From assembly GCF_900167365.1 (NCBI RefSeq), contig NZ_FUXL01000007.1, positions 1-64,000 on the forward strand: a stretch of DNA of 64,000 bases. The letters run 5' to 3'. Below, in pieces: positions 34,999 through 44,366 of this stretch. The stretch is from Consotaella salsifontis (lineage in GTDB: Bacteria > Pseudomonadota > Alphaproteobacteria > Rhizobiales > Rhizobiaceae). Position 1 is the stretch's first letter. Every line of letters starts with the position of its first letter. The notes beneath the pieces were generated by a model, which was not told where the DNA came from, made no database searches, and was given only the letters and a program-made list of their open reading frames with translations. Made by a program: the position numbers and the translations under genes.

Positions 34999-36015
34999 AT
35001 GCGCATCAAGCAAGCCATCGACCGCATTCCTGGCGGTGTCATGCTCGTCCCGCTCATCCTGGGCGCGATCTGCAAAACCTTCTTCCCCGAAGCGGGCGAT
35101 TATCTCGGCTCCTTCTCCAAGGGCCTGATCACCGGCACCGTTCCCATTCTGGCGGTGTGGTTCTTCTGTATGGGCGCCACGATCGAGCTGCGCGCCACGG
35201 GCACCGTGCTGCGCAAGTCTGGCACGCTGGTGATCGTCAAGATCATCGTCGCCTGGATTTGCACCATGCTAGCCGCCCGCTTCCTGCCGCTGGAAGGCGT
35301 CCAGTCCGGCCTTTTCGCGGGCTTCTCGGCCATCGCCATCTGTTCCGCGATGGACATGACCAATGGCGGTCTCTACGCGGCCGTCATGCAGCAGTACGGC
35401 ACCAAGGAGGAGGCTGGAGCCTTCATCCTGATGTCGCTGGAATCCGGACCGTTGATGTCCATGGTCATCCTCGGCGCGGCCGGCGTGGCCACCTTTGAGC
35501 CTCATGTCTTCGTCGGAGCGGTGCTGCCCTTCCTCGTCGGCTTCGCCCTCGGCAATCTCGACAGCGACCTTCGCCAGTTCTTCGGCAAGTGCGTGCACGC
35601 CCTGATCCCGTTCATCGGCTTCGCGCTGGGCAACGGCATCGACCTGCACGTGATCCTGACCACCGGGATCAGCGGCATCCTGCTCGGCCTCATCGTCATC
35701 GTCGTGACCGGCATCCCGCTGATGCTGGCCGACAAGCTCATCGGCGGCGGTAACGGCACGGCGGGCCTCGCCGCTTCCTCCACAGCCGGCGCCGCCATCG
35801 CCAATCCGATGATCATCGCCAGCATGGTGCCCGCCTTCCAGCCTGCCGCACAGTCGGCGACGGCACTGGTTGCCACCTCTTGTCTCGTGACAGCCATTCT
35901 CGTGCCGATCGTCACAGGTCTTTGGGCCAGGATGGTCAACCCGGCCGCGGCAGTAAAGCAGGACCCCGTCGATGCGATGGTCGTCGCGCCGCCGGTTGCG
36001 CCGACCGCCCGCTGA
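34999..36015 (+). CDS. kdgT: 2-keto-3-deoxygluconate permease KdgT
   Basis: A 338-residue KdgT-family proton symporter for 2-keto-3-deoxygluconate. The opening [20 protein letters not shown] is the family signature. About ten membrane segments follow, with [19 protein letters not shown] near 115-133 and [20 protein letters not shown] near 256-275. I use the ATG at 34999; a TTG nine bases upstream is the alternative. KDG is the product of the KduI/KduD steps encoded downstream, so import of KDG and its production from uronates meet in this locus. Confidence 0.92.
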   Translation: MRIKQAIDRIPGGVMLVPLILGAICKTFFPEAGDYLGSFSKGLITGTVPILAVWFFCMGATIELRATGTVLRKSGTLVIVKIIVAWICTMLAARFLPLEGVQSGLFAGFSAIAICSAMDMTNGGLYAAVMQQYGTKEEAGAFILMSLESGPLMSMVILGAAGVATFEPHVFVGAVLPFLVGFALGNLDSDLRQFFGKCVHALIPFIGFALGNGIDLHVILTTGISGILLGLIVIVVTGIPLMLADKLIGGGNGTAGLAASSTAGAAIANPMIIASMVPAFQPAAQSATALVATSCLVTAILVPIVTGLWARMVNPAAAVKQDPVDAMVVAPPVAPTAR

Positions 36016-36078
36016 CACCCAAAAGCAGACCGCGCCTGCGGCATTCGTTCTCGCTGGCGCGGCTTGCACCGCCAACAA

Positions 36079-36093
36079 ATATATCAGATACAT
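36079..36093. promoter_or_regulatory. GntR-type operator copy 3
   Basis: Read on the minus strand as ATGTATCTGATATAT, this site shares TGTATCTGATATA with copy 1. It lies 102 bases before the YhcH-type gene and so would control the second half of the uronate cluster. Confidence 0.5.
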
Positions 36094-36194
36094 CAGAAAC
36101 TGGCCGCTCCGCGGCATTACCCGCGGGGCTCGGGACGAAGCGACCGCTCAGTGTCGAACCTTCTCCCGCTTTGAGCCAACCAGGGACCAGACCC

Positions 36195-36656
36195 ATGATC
36201 TTCGGCCGATTGGAAAACTTTGAAAATGAAGCCTCGACGCTACCTGAGGCCATCCTGAAGGGACTGCGGTTCCTCGCTTCGACCGACCTCGCGGCGATCG
36301 AACCCGGCCGCGTCGAGATCGATGGCGAGGCGATGTTCGCCTCCTTCCAGCAGTACGAGACCGGCGCCAAGGCGACGAAGAAGCCCGAGGCCCATTTCCG
36401 CTACATCGACATTCAGTACGTTGTATCCGGCGAGGAGAAGATCGGCTTTGCGCCGCTCTCGCTCGTGCCTGCGGCAAGCGAGGTCATCGAGGACAAGGAC
36501 GTTCAGTTTTTCGCGGACGTGCCGAACGAGACGGACCTTGTGCTGACCGCGGGATGCTACGCGGTCTTCTATCCCTGGGACGTCCACCGTCCCGCATGTC
36601 AGACCGAAGCGCCGAGCCCGGTGCGCAAGGTCGTTATGAAGATCCGCGCTTCCTGA
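36195..36656 (+). CDS. YhcH/YjgK/YiaL-family protein
   Basis: A 153-residue protein of the DUF386 beta-barrel (cupin-like) family. Conserved features are the opening MIFGRLENF, EAHFRYIDIQYVVSGEEKIG near 72-91 (with His and Glu that usually bind metal) and YPWDVHRPA near 132-140, which supplies a further His. Relatives accompany sialic acid, ketogluconate and uronate genes and are thought to act as sugar epimerases or mutarotases. The start at 36195 follows GGGACCAGACCC. The step it performs here is not known. Confidence 0.85.
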   Translation: MIFGRLENFENEASTLPEAILKGLRFLASTDLAAIEPGRVEIDGEAMFASFQQYETGAKATKKPEAHFRYIDIQYVVSGEEKIGFAPLSLVPAASEVIEDKDVQFFADVPNETDLVLTAGCYAVFYPWDVHRPACQTEAPSPVRKVVMKIRAS

Positions 36657-36764
36657 ACGCGAAGGTCCGTCCCTGCCGACACGACCACCAATTTCCCGCG
36701 CCCTGCCGGCGCAACCTTTTTTGATCCGACAGGCGCCCGCCGCCTGTAACCAAAGGAGAAGCCG

Positions 36765-37607
36765 ATGAATATTCGCTATTCCGTCAATCAGAGAGATTTC
36801 AAGCGCTACACGACAGACGAAGTGCGCGACGAGTTCCTGATCCAGAACCTTTATGTCGCCGACACCGTCGTCGCCGTCTATTCCCACGTCGACCGCATGG
36901 TCGTGTTCGGCATCATGCCGGTTTCCGAAGCGGTGCCGCTCGACAAAGGCATCGAGTGCATGAAGAGCTTCGGCACCGATTACATCCTGGAGCGTCGCGA
37001 GCTCGGCCTCTTCAACCTCGGCGGCGCCGGCACGGTGGAAGTCGATGGGCAAACCTTCGACGTCGGCTTCCAGGACTGCGTCTATATCTCCAAGGGCAGC
37101 CGCAACGTCGTCTTCAAGAGCAAGGCGGGCGACAAGCCGGCGAAGTTCTATTGCATCTCGGCTCCCGCCCATAAGGTGCTGAAAACCACCTTCCTCTCGA
37201 TGGCGGACGCCAAGAAAGTGCCGATGGGCGACGACAAGTCGGCCAACAAGCGCGTCATCAACCAGTTCATCCATCCGGACGTGCTGGAGACCTGCCAGCT
37301 CTGCATGGGCCTCACCCAGCTCGAGCCCGGAAACGTGTGGAACACCATGCCGGCTCACACCCATGAGCGCCGCTCGGAGATCTACACCTATTTCAACGTG
37401 CCCGAGGACCAGGCGGTCTTCCACATGATGGGTGAGGGCCAGGAAACCCGGCACATCCTCGTTCACAACGAGGATGCGGTGATCTCCCCGTCGTGGAGCA
37501 TCCACGCCGGCTGCGGCACCACGGCCTACACGTTCATCTGGGCCATGGGCGGCGAGAACCAGGTGTTCCCCGACATGGATCACATCGCCATCAAGGACCT
37601 GCGCTAG
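36765..37607 (+). CDS. kduI: 5-dehydro-4-deoxy-D-glucuronate isomerase KduI
   Basis: KduI converts 5-keto-4-deoxyuronate (DKI) to 2,5-diketo-3-deoxygluconate in pectin and unsaturated-uronate degradation. The 280-residue length is exactly usual. The cupin metal site is visible: PAHTHERRSEIYTYF near 195-209 gives His, His and Glu ligands, and the last His is in SWSIHAGCGT near 243-252. Other family marks are FGIMPVSEAVPL near 46-57 and ERRELGLFNLGG near 74-85. It follows a strong AAAGGAGAAGCC and is 42 bases before kduD. Confidence 0.96.
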   Translation: MNIRYSVNQRDFKRYTTDEVRDEFLIQNLYVADTVVAVYSHVDRMVVFGIMPVSEAVPLDKGIECMKSFGTDYILERRELGLFNLGGAGTVEVDGQTFDVGFQDCVYISKGSRNVVFKSKAGDKPAKFYCISAPAHKVLKTTFLSMADAKKVPMGDDKSANKRVINQFIHPDVLETCQLCMGLTQLEPGNVWNTMPAHTHERRSEIYTYFNVPEDQAVFHMMGEGQETRHILVHNEDAVISPSWSIHAGCGTTAYTFIWAMGGENQVFPDMDHIAIKDLR

Positions 37608-37649
37608 GCGCGTCGGCTCTTCGAATTATCTGACAAGGAGAACGGGTTC

Positions 37650-38435
37650 ATGGAACTCTCCTCAGCCTTCTCATTGAAGGGCAAGGTCGCGCTGGTGACC
37701 GGCGCCTCCTACGGCATCGGCTTCGCCATGGCTTCGGCGCTCGCCGAGGCGGGCGCGACGATCGTCTTCAACGACGTCAATCCCGACCATCTCGCCAAGG
37801 GCCTGGAGGCCTACAAGGCCGCCGGCATCGACGCCAAGGGCTATATCTGCGACGTCACCGACGAGGCGGCGGTCGAGGCGATGGTGGCCAAGATCGCCGA
37901 CGAGGTCGGGTCGATCGACATTCTGGTCAACAATGCCGGCATCATCAAGCGCATCCCGATGATCGAGATGTCTGCCGCCGAGTTCCGCCAGGTCATTGAT
38001 ATCGACCTGAACGGCCCCTTCATCGTCTCGAAGGCGGTGATCCCCGGCATGATCAAGAAGGGCGCGGGCAAGATCATCAACATCTGTTCGATGATGAGCG
38101 AGCTCGGCCGCGAAACGGTGTCGGCCTATGCCGCCGCCAAAGGCGGCCTCAAGATGCTGACCCGCAACATCGCCTCGGAGTACGGCTCCTACAACATCCA
38201 GTGCAATGGCATCGGGCCCGGCTACATCGAGACGCCGCAGACCGCGCCGCTGCGCGAGCCGGGACATCCCTTCAACAGCTTCATCCTCGCCAAGACGCCG
38301 GCCAATCGCTGGGGCACGACGGATGACCTGAAGGGACCGGCGGTCTTCCTCGCCTCCCCGGCCTCGGATTTCGTCAACGGCCACGTGCTCTATGTCGACG
38401 GCGGCATCCTCGCCTATATCGGCAAGCAGCCCTGA
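37650..38435 (+). CDS. kduD: 2-dehydro-3-deoxy-D-gluconate 5-dehydrogenase KduD
   Basis: This is an NAD(P)-dependent SDR that reduces 2,5-diketo-3-deoxygluconate to KDG, the step after KduI. The 261-residue product shows TGASYGIG near 19-26, NNAG near 95-98, the catalytic Ser in ICSMMSE near 146, YAAAKGG near 160-166 (Tyr, Lys) and the family stretch KRIPMIEMSAAEFRQVIDID near 101-120. The ribosome site AAGGAGAACGGG is strong. kduI and kduD form a transcription unit closed by the terminator at 38512-38542. Confidence 0.93.
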   Translation: MELSSAFSLKGKVALVTGASYGIGFAMASALAEAGATIVFNDVNPDHLAKGLEAYKAAGIDAKGYICDVTDEAAVEAMVAKIADEVGSIDILVNNAGIIKRIPMIEMSAAEFRQVIDIDLNGPFIVSKAVIPGMIKKGAGKIINICSMMSELGRETVSAYAAAKGGLKMLTRNIASEYGSYNIQCNGIGPGYIETPQTAPLREPGHPFNSFILAKTPANRWGTTDDLKGPAVFLASPASDFVNGHVLYVDGGILAYIGKQP

Positions 38436-38511
38436 GGCAGAGCGCCGAGCCATAGCGTCGGAGCGAACCGACCTTCCGGTCGATCGCGTTTCGCTCTGAC
38501 TACCATTGAAA

Positions 38512-38542
38512 GCCGTGGGGAGCCCCCTCCCCGCGGCCTTTT
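38512..38542 (+). terminator. Rho-independent terminator after kduD
   Basis: An 11-bp GC-rich stem (GCCGTGGGGAG / CTCCCCGCGGC, one G-T pair), a CCCC loop and a short TTTT run, 77 bases after the kduD stop. The rest of the 261-base gap to the convergent epimerase gene shows no gene. Confidence 0.7.
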
Positions 38543-38696
38543 CGCGAGTACCAGTTCGACGGAACGCTTGCACGGTCGAAGCAGCCCCTCGAGCAGAATG
38601 CGCAGGAAGCGAAAGTCGGCGCACTTGCCCTCATGCCCGGAACGGCTGTGTCCCGAGCATTGTTGGCGGCGGATCGGCCTTTCGCCCTACGAGGCG

Positions 38697-39566
38697 TTAC
38701 CCTTCGAGCATGTAGCGGGAAAAGATCAGCGCATCCTTGGCGTCGCGATCCATCTGCGCCTCGTCGGCGTTGTTGCTGAGATCACGCCAGACCCGGATGT
38801 CGCTCCCGATCTGACCGCCCATCTTGACGAAGGGCTCCATGACAACTGCGCCCTCGTAGCCAATCTCTCGCAGCGCCTCGCCGACTTCTCGCCAGGGAAT
38901 GCGCCCCTTGCCGGGAACGCGCCGGTTGCATTCCCCGGTGTGGAAGTGGCCGAGAAGAGGCCCGGCAGCGCGGATGGCGCCGCCGAAGCTGTCCTCCTCG
39001 ATGTTCATATGGAAGGTGTCGAGCATCACCTTCACGTTCGGCTTTCCGACGTCGCGGACAAAGGCGACTCCCTCCTCGGCCGTGTTGAGGATGTGGTTCT
39101 CGAAGCGGTTGAGCACCTCGAGGCACAGGTCGATTCCAAGGTTCGCGGCGAAGTCGGCGATGCCGGTGATCCCTTCAACGGCCCTGGCCCGGTCGCCCTC
39201 CTTATCCACCGGCTCGGAATAGTCGAGCGGCCAATAGCTGTAGAGCCCCCCACCGATGACATGAACGTCGAGCTTGGCGATGTTGGTCAGCGTCTCTTCG
39301 AAGAACTTGCGCCCCGCCGCGCGCACTGTGGCATCGGGCGAGGAAAGATAACGGTCCTTGGAAGGCCCAAGTCCGGCCGTCAGGATCAGGCCATTGTCCT
39401 TGGCACAGCGGTGGATCTCGTCGAGATGGCGGGGCTCGTAGCCGTTCACGTGGTGAGCGGCGATCTCCAGGACGTCAAATCCGAGCTTGGCGACTTTCTC
39501 GACATAGCGCAGGCAGTCCGCGCTCCACTCTTTCTCCCAGTACGAATAGTAGATTCCGTATTTCAT
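38697..39566 (-). CDS. Sugar 3-epimerase (D-tagatose/D-allulose 3-epimerase family)
   Basis: A 289-residue TIM-barrel enzyme that inverts C3 of a ketohexose or a similar sugar. Metal ligands are visible in order: Glu in CLEVLNRFENH near 148, Asp in MLDTFHMN near 181, His in GHFHTGE near 207 and Glu in VVMEPFV near 242; the opening KYGIYYSYWEKEW is typical of the allulose epimerase branch. I chose the ATG at 39566, before KYGIYY; the longer frame adds 23 residues without character. It lies downstream of an SDR gene on the same strand, suggesting a polyol-to-ketose-to-epimer route. The exact sugar is unknown. Confidence 0.85.
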   Translation of the reverse strand: MKYGIYYSYWEKEWSADCLRYVEKVAKLGFDVLEIAAHHVNGYEPRHLDEIHRCAKDNGLILTAGLGPSKDRYLSSPDATVRAAGRKFFEETLTNIAKLDVHVIGGGLYSYWPLDYSEPVDKEGDRARAVEGITGIADFAANLGIDLCLEVLNRFENHILNTAEEGVAFVRDVGKPNVKVMLDTFHMNIEEDSFGGAIRAAGPLLGHFHTGECNRRVPGKGRIPWREVGEALREIGYEGAVVMEPFVKMGGQIGSDIRVWRDLSNNADEAQMDRDAKDALIFSRYMLEG

Positions 39567-39721
39567 TGCATCACCAAGTTTTTTGGAACGGACGTCAGGA
39601 CATGGAGGCCTGCGCTTTGACTTCGCCCCGGCCACCGTTGATCATAGTCTCATAGGCGTTGATCCGTGCCCACGTGCATCATCTTCCCCCGCAGGCACGA
39701 AGGACCTCCCGAACCTCCCCG

Positions 39722-40495
39722 TCAGACGACGGTGAAGCCGCCGTCCATGACGAGGTCGGCGCCCGTGGTGAAGGCCGCGCAGTCGCTGGCGAGATAGAGA
39801 ACCCCGCCCACCAAATTCTCCGGCGTCCCCATGACGGGCGTCACCGACTGCTCCAGCCAGGACCTGCGCCAATCCTCACGCAGATTCCCCGTCATCTCTG
39901 TGCGGATGTAGCCGGGACTGATCGAGTTGACGCGTATGCCGTGGGGCGCCCATTCCACCGCGAGGGATTTCGTCAGCTGAATGACGCCCGCCTTGGAGGC
40001 GTTATAGGCGCTCTGAGGCTGCGGCCGGTTGACGATGTGGGCGGACATGGAGGCGGTGTTGACGATCGAGCCGCCCCCGCCCTGGGCGATCATCTGCCGC
40101 CCTGCCGCCCGCGCGGTTAGGAAGACGCCCACCAGATTGACGTCGATCACCTTTTTCCACTCCGAAAAGTCGATGCTTTCGCTCGGAGCGTTGTTGGCGA
40201 TGCCGGCATTGTTGAAGGCGACGTCGAGGCGGCCGAAGGCGCCGACGATCGGCGCGATCATGGCGTCGGTGTCTTCCGGCGAGGTGACGTCGAGCGACAG
40301 GGCCAGCGCCTTGACGCCGGCCTTCTCGACCTCGTGGGCCGCCTCTTCCGCCTTCTGCTTGTTCAGATCGATGATGGCGACGTTCATGCCGCACTGCGCC
40401 ATGCCGAGCGCGACGGACTTGCCGATGCCCTGGGCGCCACCCGTCACGAAGGCGCTCTTGCCCTGCAAGGCGAACAGTTTCTCGAGATAAGACAT
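39722..40495 (-). CDS. Short-chain dehydrogenase/reductase, polyol or sugar dehydrogenase type
   Basis: A 257-residue NAD(P)-dependent SDR. TGGAQGIG near residues 17-24 binds the cofactor, NNAGIAN lies near 95-101, the catalytic Ser is in NTASMSA near 148 and YNASKAG near 162-168 supplies Tyr and Lys; it ends in VMDGGFTVV. Sequence style is that of sorbitol/arabinitol/mannitol dehydrogenases. I chose the ATG at 40495 because GGAGGAAAAGCTC precedes it; the frame can be read 66 codons further but without support. It is probably co-transcribed with the epimerase 155 bases downstream. Confidence 0.85.
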   Translation of the reverse strand: MSYLEKLFALQGKSAFVTGGAQGIGKSVALGMAQCGMNVAIIDLNKQKAEEAAHEVEKAGVKALALSLDVTSPEDTDAMIAPIVGAFGRLDVAFNNAGIANNAPSESIDFSEWKKVIDVNLVGVFLTARAAGRQMIAQGGGGSIVNTASMSAHIVNRPQPQSAYNASKAGVIQLTKSLAVEWAPHGIRVNSISPGYIRTEMTGNLREDWRRSWLEQSVTPVMGTPENLVGGVLYLASDCAAFTTGADLVMDGGFTVV

Positions 40496-40971
40496 GAGCT
40501 TTTCCTCCAACCAGTCTTTCATGCCGCAGCCACGCAACAGGCATCGCGCCATCCTCGTCGGCCGATTTTCGGCCGTCAGATGCTCCCCCCGCATACGTGC
40601 GTTTTTCCGACCTGACTTCCCCGGCGCATGCGGAGCGCTCGGTCGGAAGGGCGAGGATGATGGTGCCCGCCTTGAACCATGCGCTGGATGCAACCGGGAA
40701 GGCCGGTGTGGTCCATGATATTCGAAATCACGCCGAGGGTCAGCGTGACGTTGCCGCAGGCGCTTCCAAGGATGACATGCGCGATGAGGATCAAGACCCT
40801 CCGAAAGCTCCTAGCGCCAGGCGGCGCGGAACCGTCATCATCGACAGGGCAGTCGTTCTGGTTCCCGTCGCCGAACAGCCGCGGAACGCGCGTTGACTCG
40901 AAACACCGGCAATTCTCGAGGTGCATTCACCAAATCCAGACGGAAATCATCCGCCGGTCGAGAGCAATGAT
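40496..40971. other. Non-coding stretch between SDR gene and tRNA-Arg element
   Basis: No gene is supported in these 476 bases. An open frame of 116 codons on the minus strand (40576-40926) has a hydrophobic middle but no ribosome site, no family resemblance and runs over the promoter zone of the SDR gene, so I leave it out. This was the native upstream flank of tRNA-Arg before integration. Confidence 0.35.
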
Positions 40972-41081
40972 GGCCTTGCCTGCCGCACACCGATGAGATA
41001 CGAAAGCCGACATCGCTGCCGTCCTTCAGGCCCGGCAGCCGGGCACCCGTAGCTCAGCTGGATAGAGTGCTGCCCTCCGAA
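40972..41081 (+). repeat. Left 110-bp direct repeat, including tRNA-Arg 5' half (attL side)
   Basis: This block equals 54216-54325 in 109 of 110 positions (difference at 40986 / 54230). Its last 39 bases (41043-41081) are the 5' half of tRNA-Arg: acceptor GCACCCG, D-arm and anticodon arm as far as CTCCGAA. After 41081 the sequence leaves the tRNA, so this copy is non-functional. It marks the left junction of the integrated element. Confidence 0.9.
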
Positions 41082-41532
41082 TTGTCCGCGAAGAGCGGAT
41101 GCAGCTTTCCATAACAATTTGAATTTTCAGCACAATTCGGCGAAAGTCGACTGGTGTGTTTGCGGGATCCGTGTCTGCGGCGCGATACTGGCACGCCCGT
41201 ATCTACCGGAGCGCCCGGACTGAGCGCCAAGCTCGCAGGCAGCCGTTGTTGACCAGCTTGAGAAAGAACTGCCTTAACAAGGTGCTCTAATACCACATAA
41301 TTTGGCTGCAGCGGTCCATTGGGCCGCAGCGCTTTGCCACGATTGAAGCGCTCGCCGGATAGCGCCTTTGGCATCGAAAGCCACATTCCCGGCACACTGG
41401 CTGCAAGCCGCTCCGGCAACGAGCCACGCGCCCGCGAGGCTGCACCAAGAATTCCTCTTGCCACGTCAGTCTGTTCCTTGGCGCCGCTGTGGGGGCATCC
41501 TATGCGTGAAGGCACAAAACAGGAACGCTTTC

Positions 41533-42516
41533 ATGGCAACGATCAGGCGACTTCGTGGACGATGGCAGGCGATGGTTCGTCGCAAAGGGTTGCAGCCGCG
41601 TGCGAAGAGCTTCGACAGCAAGGCCGACGCCGAGAAGTGGGCGAGAAGTCTGGAGGCGGAACTCGACCGTTGCGGCAATCTTCCCGACACGCGCCTTGCC
41701 GAGAAGATGACCGTCCGGGAGCTTCTGGAGCGCTATCTCAAGGAGATCACGCCATCGAAGAGGAGCGCTTCGACCGAGACCTACCGTATCCGGGGAATGC
41801 TCTCCCGGTCGATCTGCTTTCGCACGCTGGCGCTCCTGACACCGGGCGACGTTGCCGGCTATCGAGATGAACGACTCACGCACGTTGCGCCGGCGACGGT
41901 CATTCGCGAGCTGAACACGCTCGGCCACGCCATCGACATCGCTCGCAAGGAGTGGGGTGTTCATCTTCCGCAAAATCCCTGCCGGCTCATCCGGCGACCT
42001 TCGCCGCCGCGTGGCCGCAATCGGCGCCTGCAGCCCGGTGAAGAGCAACGCCTGCTGGACGCTGCCAATAGCGGTCGAAACCCATGGATACGCCCTCTGA
42101 TCATCCTCGCGCTTGAGACCGCCATGCGGCAGGGCGAGTTGCTGTCCCTGACCTGGGAAAACGTCGATCTCGAAAAGCGCATCGCCCATCTGCCTATGAC
42201 CAAGAACGGCGAAGAGCGTGACGTGCCGCTGTCGCAGAGGGCCACCGAGATCCTCCGGCAGCTCAAGGGCGAACGCACTGGAGAACGGGTGATCGACACC
42301 AGCAAATCTGCCGTGGAGCAAGCATGGGCGCACCTGCGGGCGCGCGCCGGGTCAGTGGACCTTCATTTTCACGATTTGCGGCACGAAGCGGTCACACGCC
42401 TGCTGGAGCGTGGTTTCAACGTCATCGAGACCGCGACGATCTCCGGTCACAAAGAGCTTCGCATGCTCCAGCGCTATGCTCATATCAAGGCTGTCGATCT
42501 GGTCGATCGCCTGTAG
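41533..42516 (+). CDS. Tyrosine recombinase / site-specific integrase
   Basis: A 327-residue integrase. The N-terminal arm/core-binding part contains GRWQAMVRRKG and SKADAEKWARSLEAELDR. The catalytic domain shows Arg in TAMRQGELLSLTWENV near 198, Lys in MTKNGEERDVPLS near 222, HDLRHEAVTRL near 279-289 (His-x-x-Arg), His in ISGHKELRML near 305 and the nucleophile Tyr in LQRYAHI near 315: all catalytic residues are present. I chose the ATG at 41533 before the canonical ATIRRLRGRW opening; an earlier in-frame start at 41368 adds unlikely residues. Its position 450 bases inside the left repeat makes it the enzyme that placed this element in tRNA-Arg. Confidence 0.93.
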   Translation: MATIRRLRGRWQAMVRRKGLQPRAKSFDSKADAEKWARSLEAELDRCGNLPDTRLAEKMTVRELLERYLKEITPSKRSASTETYRIRGMLSRSICFRTLALLTPGDVAGYRDERLTHVAPATVIRELNTLGHAIDIARKEWGVHLPQNPCRLIRRPSPPRGRNRRLQPGEEQRLLDAANSGRNPWIRPLIILALETAMRQGELLSLTWENVDLEKRIAHLPMTKNGEERDVPLSQRATEILRQLKGERTGERVIDTSKSAVEQAWAHLRARAGSVDLHFHDLRHEAVTRLLERGFNVIETATISGHKELRMLQRYAHIKAVDLVDRL

Positions 42517-42636
42517 CAGCGCACCAGAAGGCAGCGTTCGCCGCGCCGGGATTTTCCTTTGCACCCCGTGCCCCGCGTCCTATCAGCTTGAGGCTGTCGG
42601 ATCGGCCGGCAGCGTGAATGCTGAAGGAATGTCGCA

Positions 42637-42828
42637 ATGGTCACCATGCCTCTCCGACAAATCGGGCTCGTCTCGTTGTGCGTGCTCGTCGGTGCAGCCG
42701 CCGCGCGGGCGGAAACGCCGGCACAATTTGACGCCCAGATCGCCGTCAATCAGGCGGCGCATGACTGGATTCTCGATGCCGATGCGCCGTGGCCAGCTTC
42801 TTGGGCTTCGGTGGAATACACGGCCTGA
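42637..42828 (+). CDS. Small exported protein or truncated remnant
   Basis: This 63-residue frame reads as a signal peptide (PLRQIGLVSLCVLVGAAAARA, the first 20 or so residues) followed by ETPAQFDAQIAVNQAAHDWI, ending soon after. AAGGAATG lies a few bases before the ATG. Either a tiny periplasmic protein or the 5' stump of a longer secreted enzyme. The surrounding 42517-43142 holds nothing else I can support. Confidence 0.35.
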   Translation: MVTMPLRQIGLVSLCVLVGAAAARAETPAQFDAQIAVNQAAHDWILDADAPWPASWASVEYTA

Positions 42829-43142
42829 AGCGCCGGATCGTGTCCCTGAGCCTTACAGAGGCCTGTGACGCCCGGCCCGTGCCGCTCACGATGCGATCAC
42901 TCGAAGCTCGCAGCACGTCAACGGACCTATTCCGTGGCCGCTTTTTTCCACTTCCTGGCGGCGAGGTCCAGCATGGTGGGCGTTGTCAGCCAGAGAGCCT
43001 GCTGCAAATTTTTCCCACTAATTCGGGCGAGAAATACGTTCGCGCGCCTTCGCGCATGCGCTGAGAACGTTGAATTCCGTTCTATCGCTCGCTTGAACCT
43101 CTAATAACTTGTTTAGGAATATGTCCTCTTCCTGCCTCTCCA

Positions 43143-44366
43143 TCACAAATGCTGAAGCTCTCTCTGCTCACGTTCGCGCAAATTTCGCAGCGCGACCTCA
43201 AACGCCTTGTTGAGATCATTGTAGGCGACGTAGGTTTTTGAAGGTCCGCGTCCGGCGCGCTTCTCGGGTTTCACTGCTAAGCCTCGCTCGCGAAGGTGCT
43301 TAATGAGGCCTCGGCGGTGAGTGGCTCTCCTTCGTTGAAGCGCATCGTCCATCTCACGCAAACCAATCATTCCGGTCATCATGAATTTCCGGCGCCGGTC
43401 GTTTTCGAGCCTCTCCGACACAAGACCCATAACGCCACCGTGCGAGCACTTGAATGTTGGTAGCATGAACCGGAAATATGTATTCTGAAGCCCTTCGAAG
43501 TGAAATCGCCGCAGGTCGTCGATGAATATAACGCCTAGCCGCCGAACCTCCTCCGTCTCTAGCGTCACCTCCATTCTGACGCGGCGCTCTTCCTCAGTGA
43601 GAATCCGAGCCGTGCCTGCTGCCCGGTTCTGCTGGTCGATCTCCTTATCCATGATGCGCCACATCGCCGGTCCGTATTTTCGCCCGACATAGTAGTTAGC
43701 ATCTCCAACAGGTTGCCGGTCGTGATCGGTAGTTATCGCCAAATGCTCATTCAGAGAATTATCGCGCGACAGCGGGAGCACTGCAGCATAGCGTTCCCCA
43801 TCCATTTTGTTCCCCCAAGCAAAGCGAGGTCTGTCCGGGCGCGTTGAGAGAACCTCCGGAGGAGGAACATGGTGCCGCTGCAAAACAGTCAGCATTCTCG
43901 TTCGCGCATCCGGCGATGGAGTTCTCGGCCGGAAATCGACACTGATCTCCATCGCCCGGATCACGCCCTGCATCTCCAAACTGAATTTTTGCTCCATCGC
44001 CCCCACTGCGGTGAGCATCAACGCGATCGTTGGTTCCTGTAGTATTACCGAGAAGTAGGTTCCGGTTTGGCTACGTTTTTCCTCCTCATCGAGCGGCACG
44101 AGATCTGTGAAGCAATTCGTATCAAGCGCTTTGTCGATTGTGCGCTTCACGTGGATTGCCTGCGTGCGCCGAGAAATCCAAAAGCCGATATCGACCCAAT
44201 CGATAACTGCGCGGCGATGAAAGTCACCGAGATCAATCTGCGGCACCATCGCCAAGCGATTGGCTAGCCGTTCCTGCGACTGAGCGAGCTTCTGATCGAA
44301 GTATGTCAGATTCACCGGGGTCCTGCTGCTCTTGGCGAACTTCACGGCAATATTTCGTAGCGGCAC
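43143..44366 (-). CDS. Putative replication initiator (Rep_trans-like)
   Basis: A 407-residue basic protein that I cannot assign with certainty. Two stretches resemble rolling-circle Rep_trans initiators: an N-terminal VIDWVDIGFWISRRTQAIHV near 54-73 and YYVGRKYGPAMWRIMDKEID near 227-246, followed by RVRMEVTLET near 264-273, equivalent to the YxGxRxS...YDK and (R/W)xExxL motifs. The C-terminus is basic and helical. It lies in an integrated element behind a block of short direct repeats (44825-45029), as expected for a Rep protein with its origin. An alternative is an unknown DNA-binding protein of the same islands. Confidence 0.5.
   Translation of the reverse strand: MPLRNIAVKFAKSSRTPVNLTYFDQKLAQSQERLANRLAMVPQIDLGDFHRRAVIDWVDIGFWISRRTQAIHVKRTIDKALDTNCFTDLVPLDEEEKRSQTGTYFSVILQEPTIALMLTAVGAMEQKFSLEMQGVIRAMEISVDFRPRTPSPDARTRMLTVLQRHHVPPPEVLSTRPDRPRFAWGNKMDGERYAAVLPLSRDNSLNEHLAITTDHDRQPVGDANYYVGRKYGPAMWRIMDKEIDQQNRAAGTARILTEEERRVRMEVTLETEEVRRLGVIFIDDLRRFHFEGLQNTYFRFMLPTFKCSHGGVMGLVSERLENDRRRKFMMTGMIGLREMDDALQRRRATHRRGLIKHLRERGLAVKPEKRAGRGPSKTYVAYNDLNKAFEVALRNLREREQRELQHL

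Noticed and set aside
38568-39620. 350-codon plus-strand frame opposite the epimerase gene
   Set aside because: The minus strand carries the epimerase with all four metal ligands; the plus-strand frame is a shadow.
40576-40926. 116-codon minus-strand frame upstream of the SDR gene, with a hydrophobic middle
   Set aside because: No ribosome site or family match, and it occupies the likely SDR promoter region; left as non-coding.
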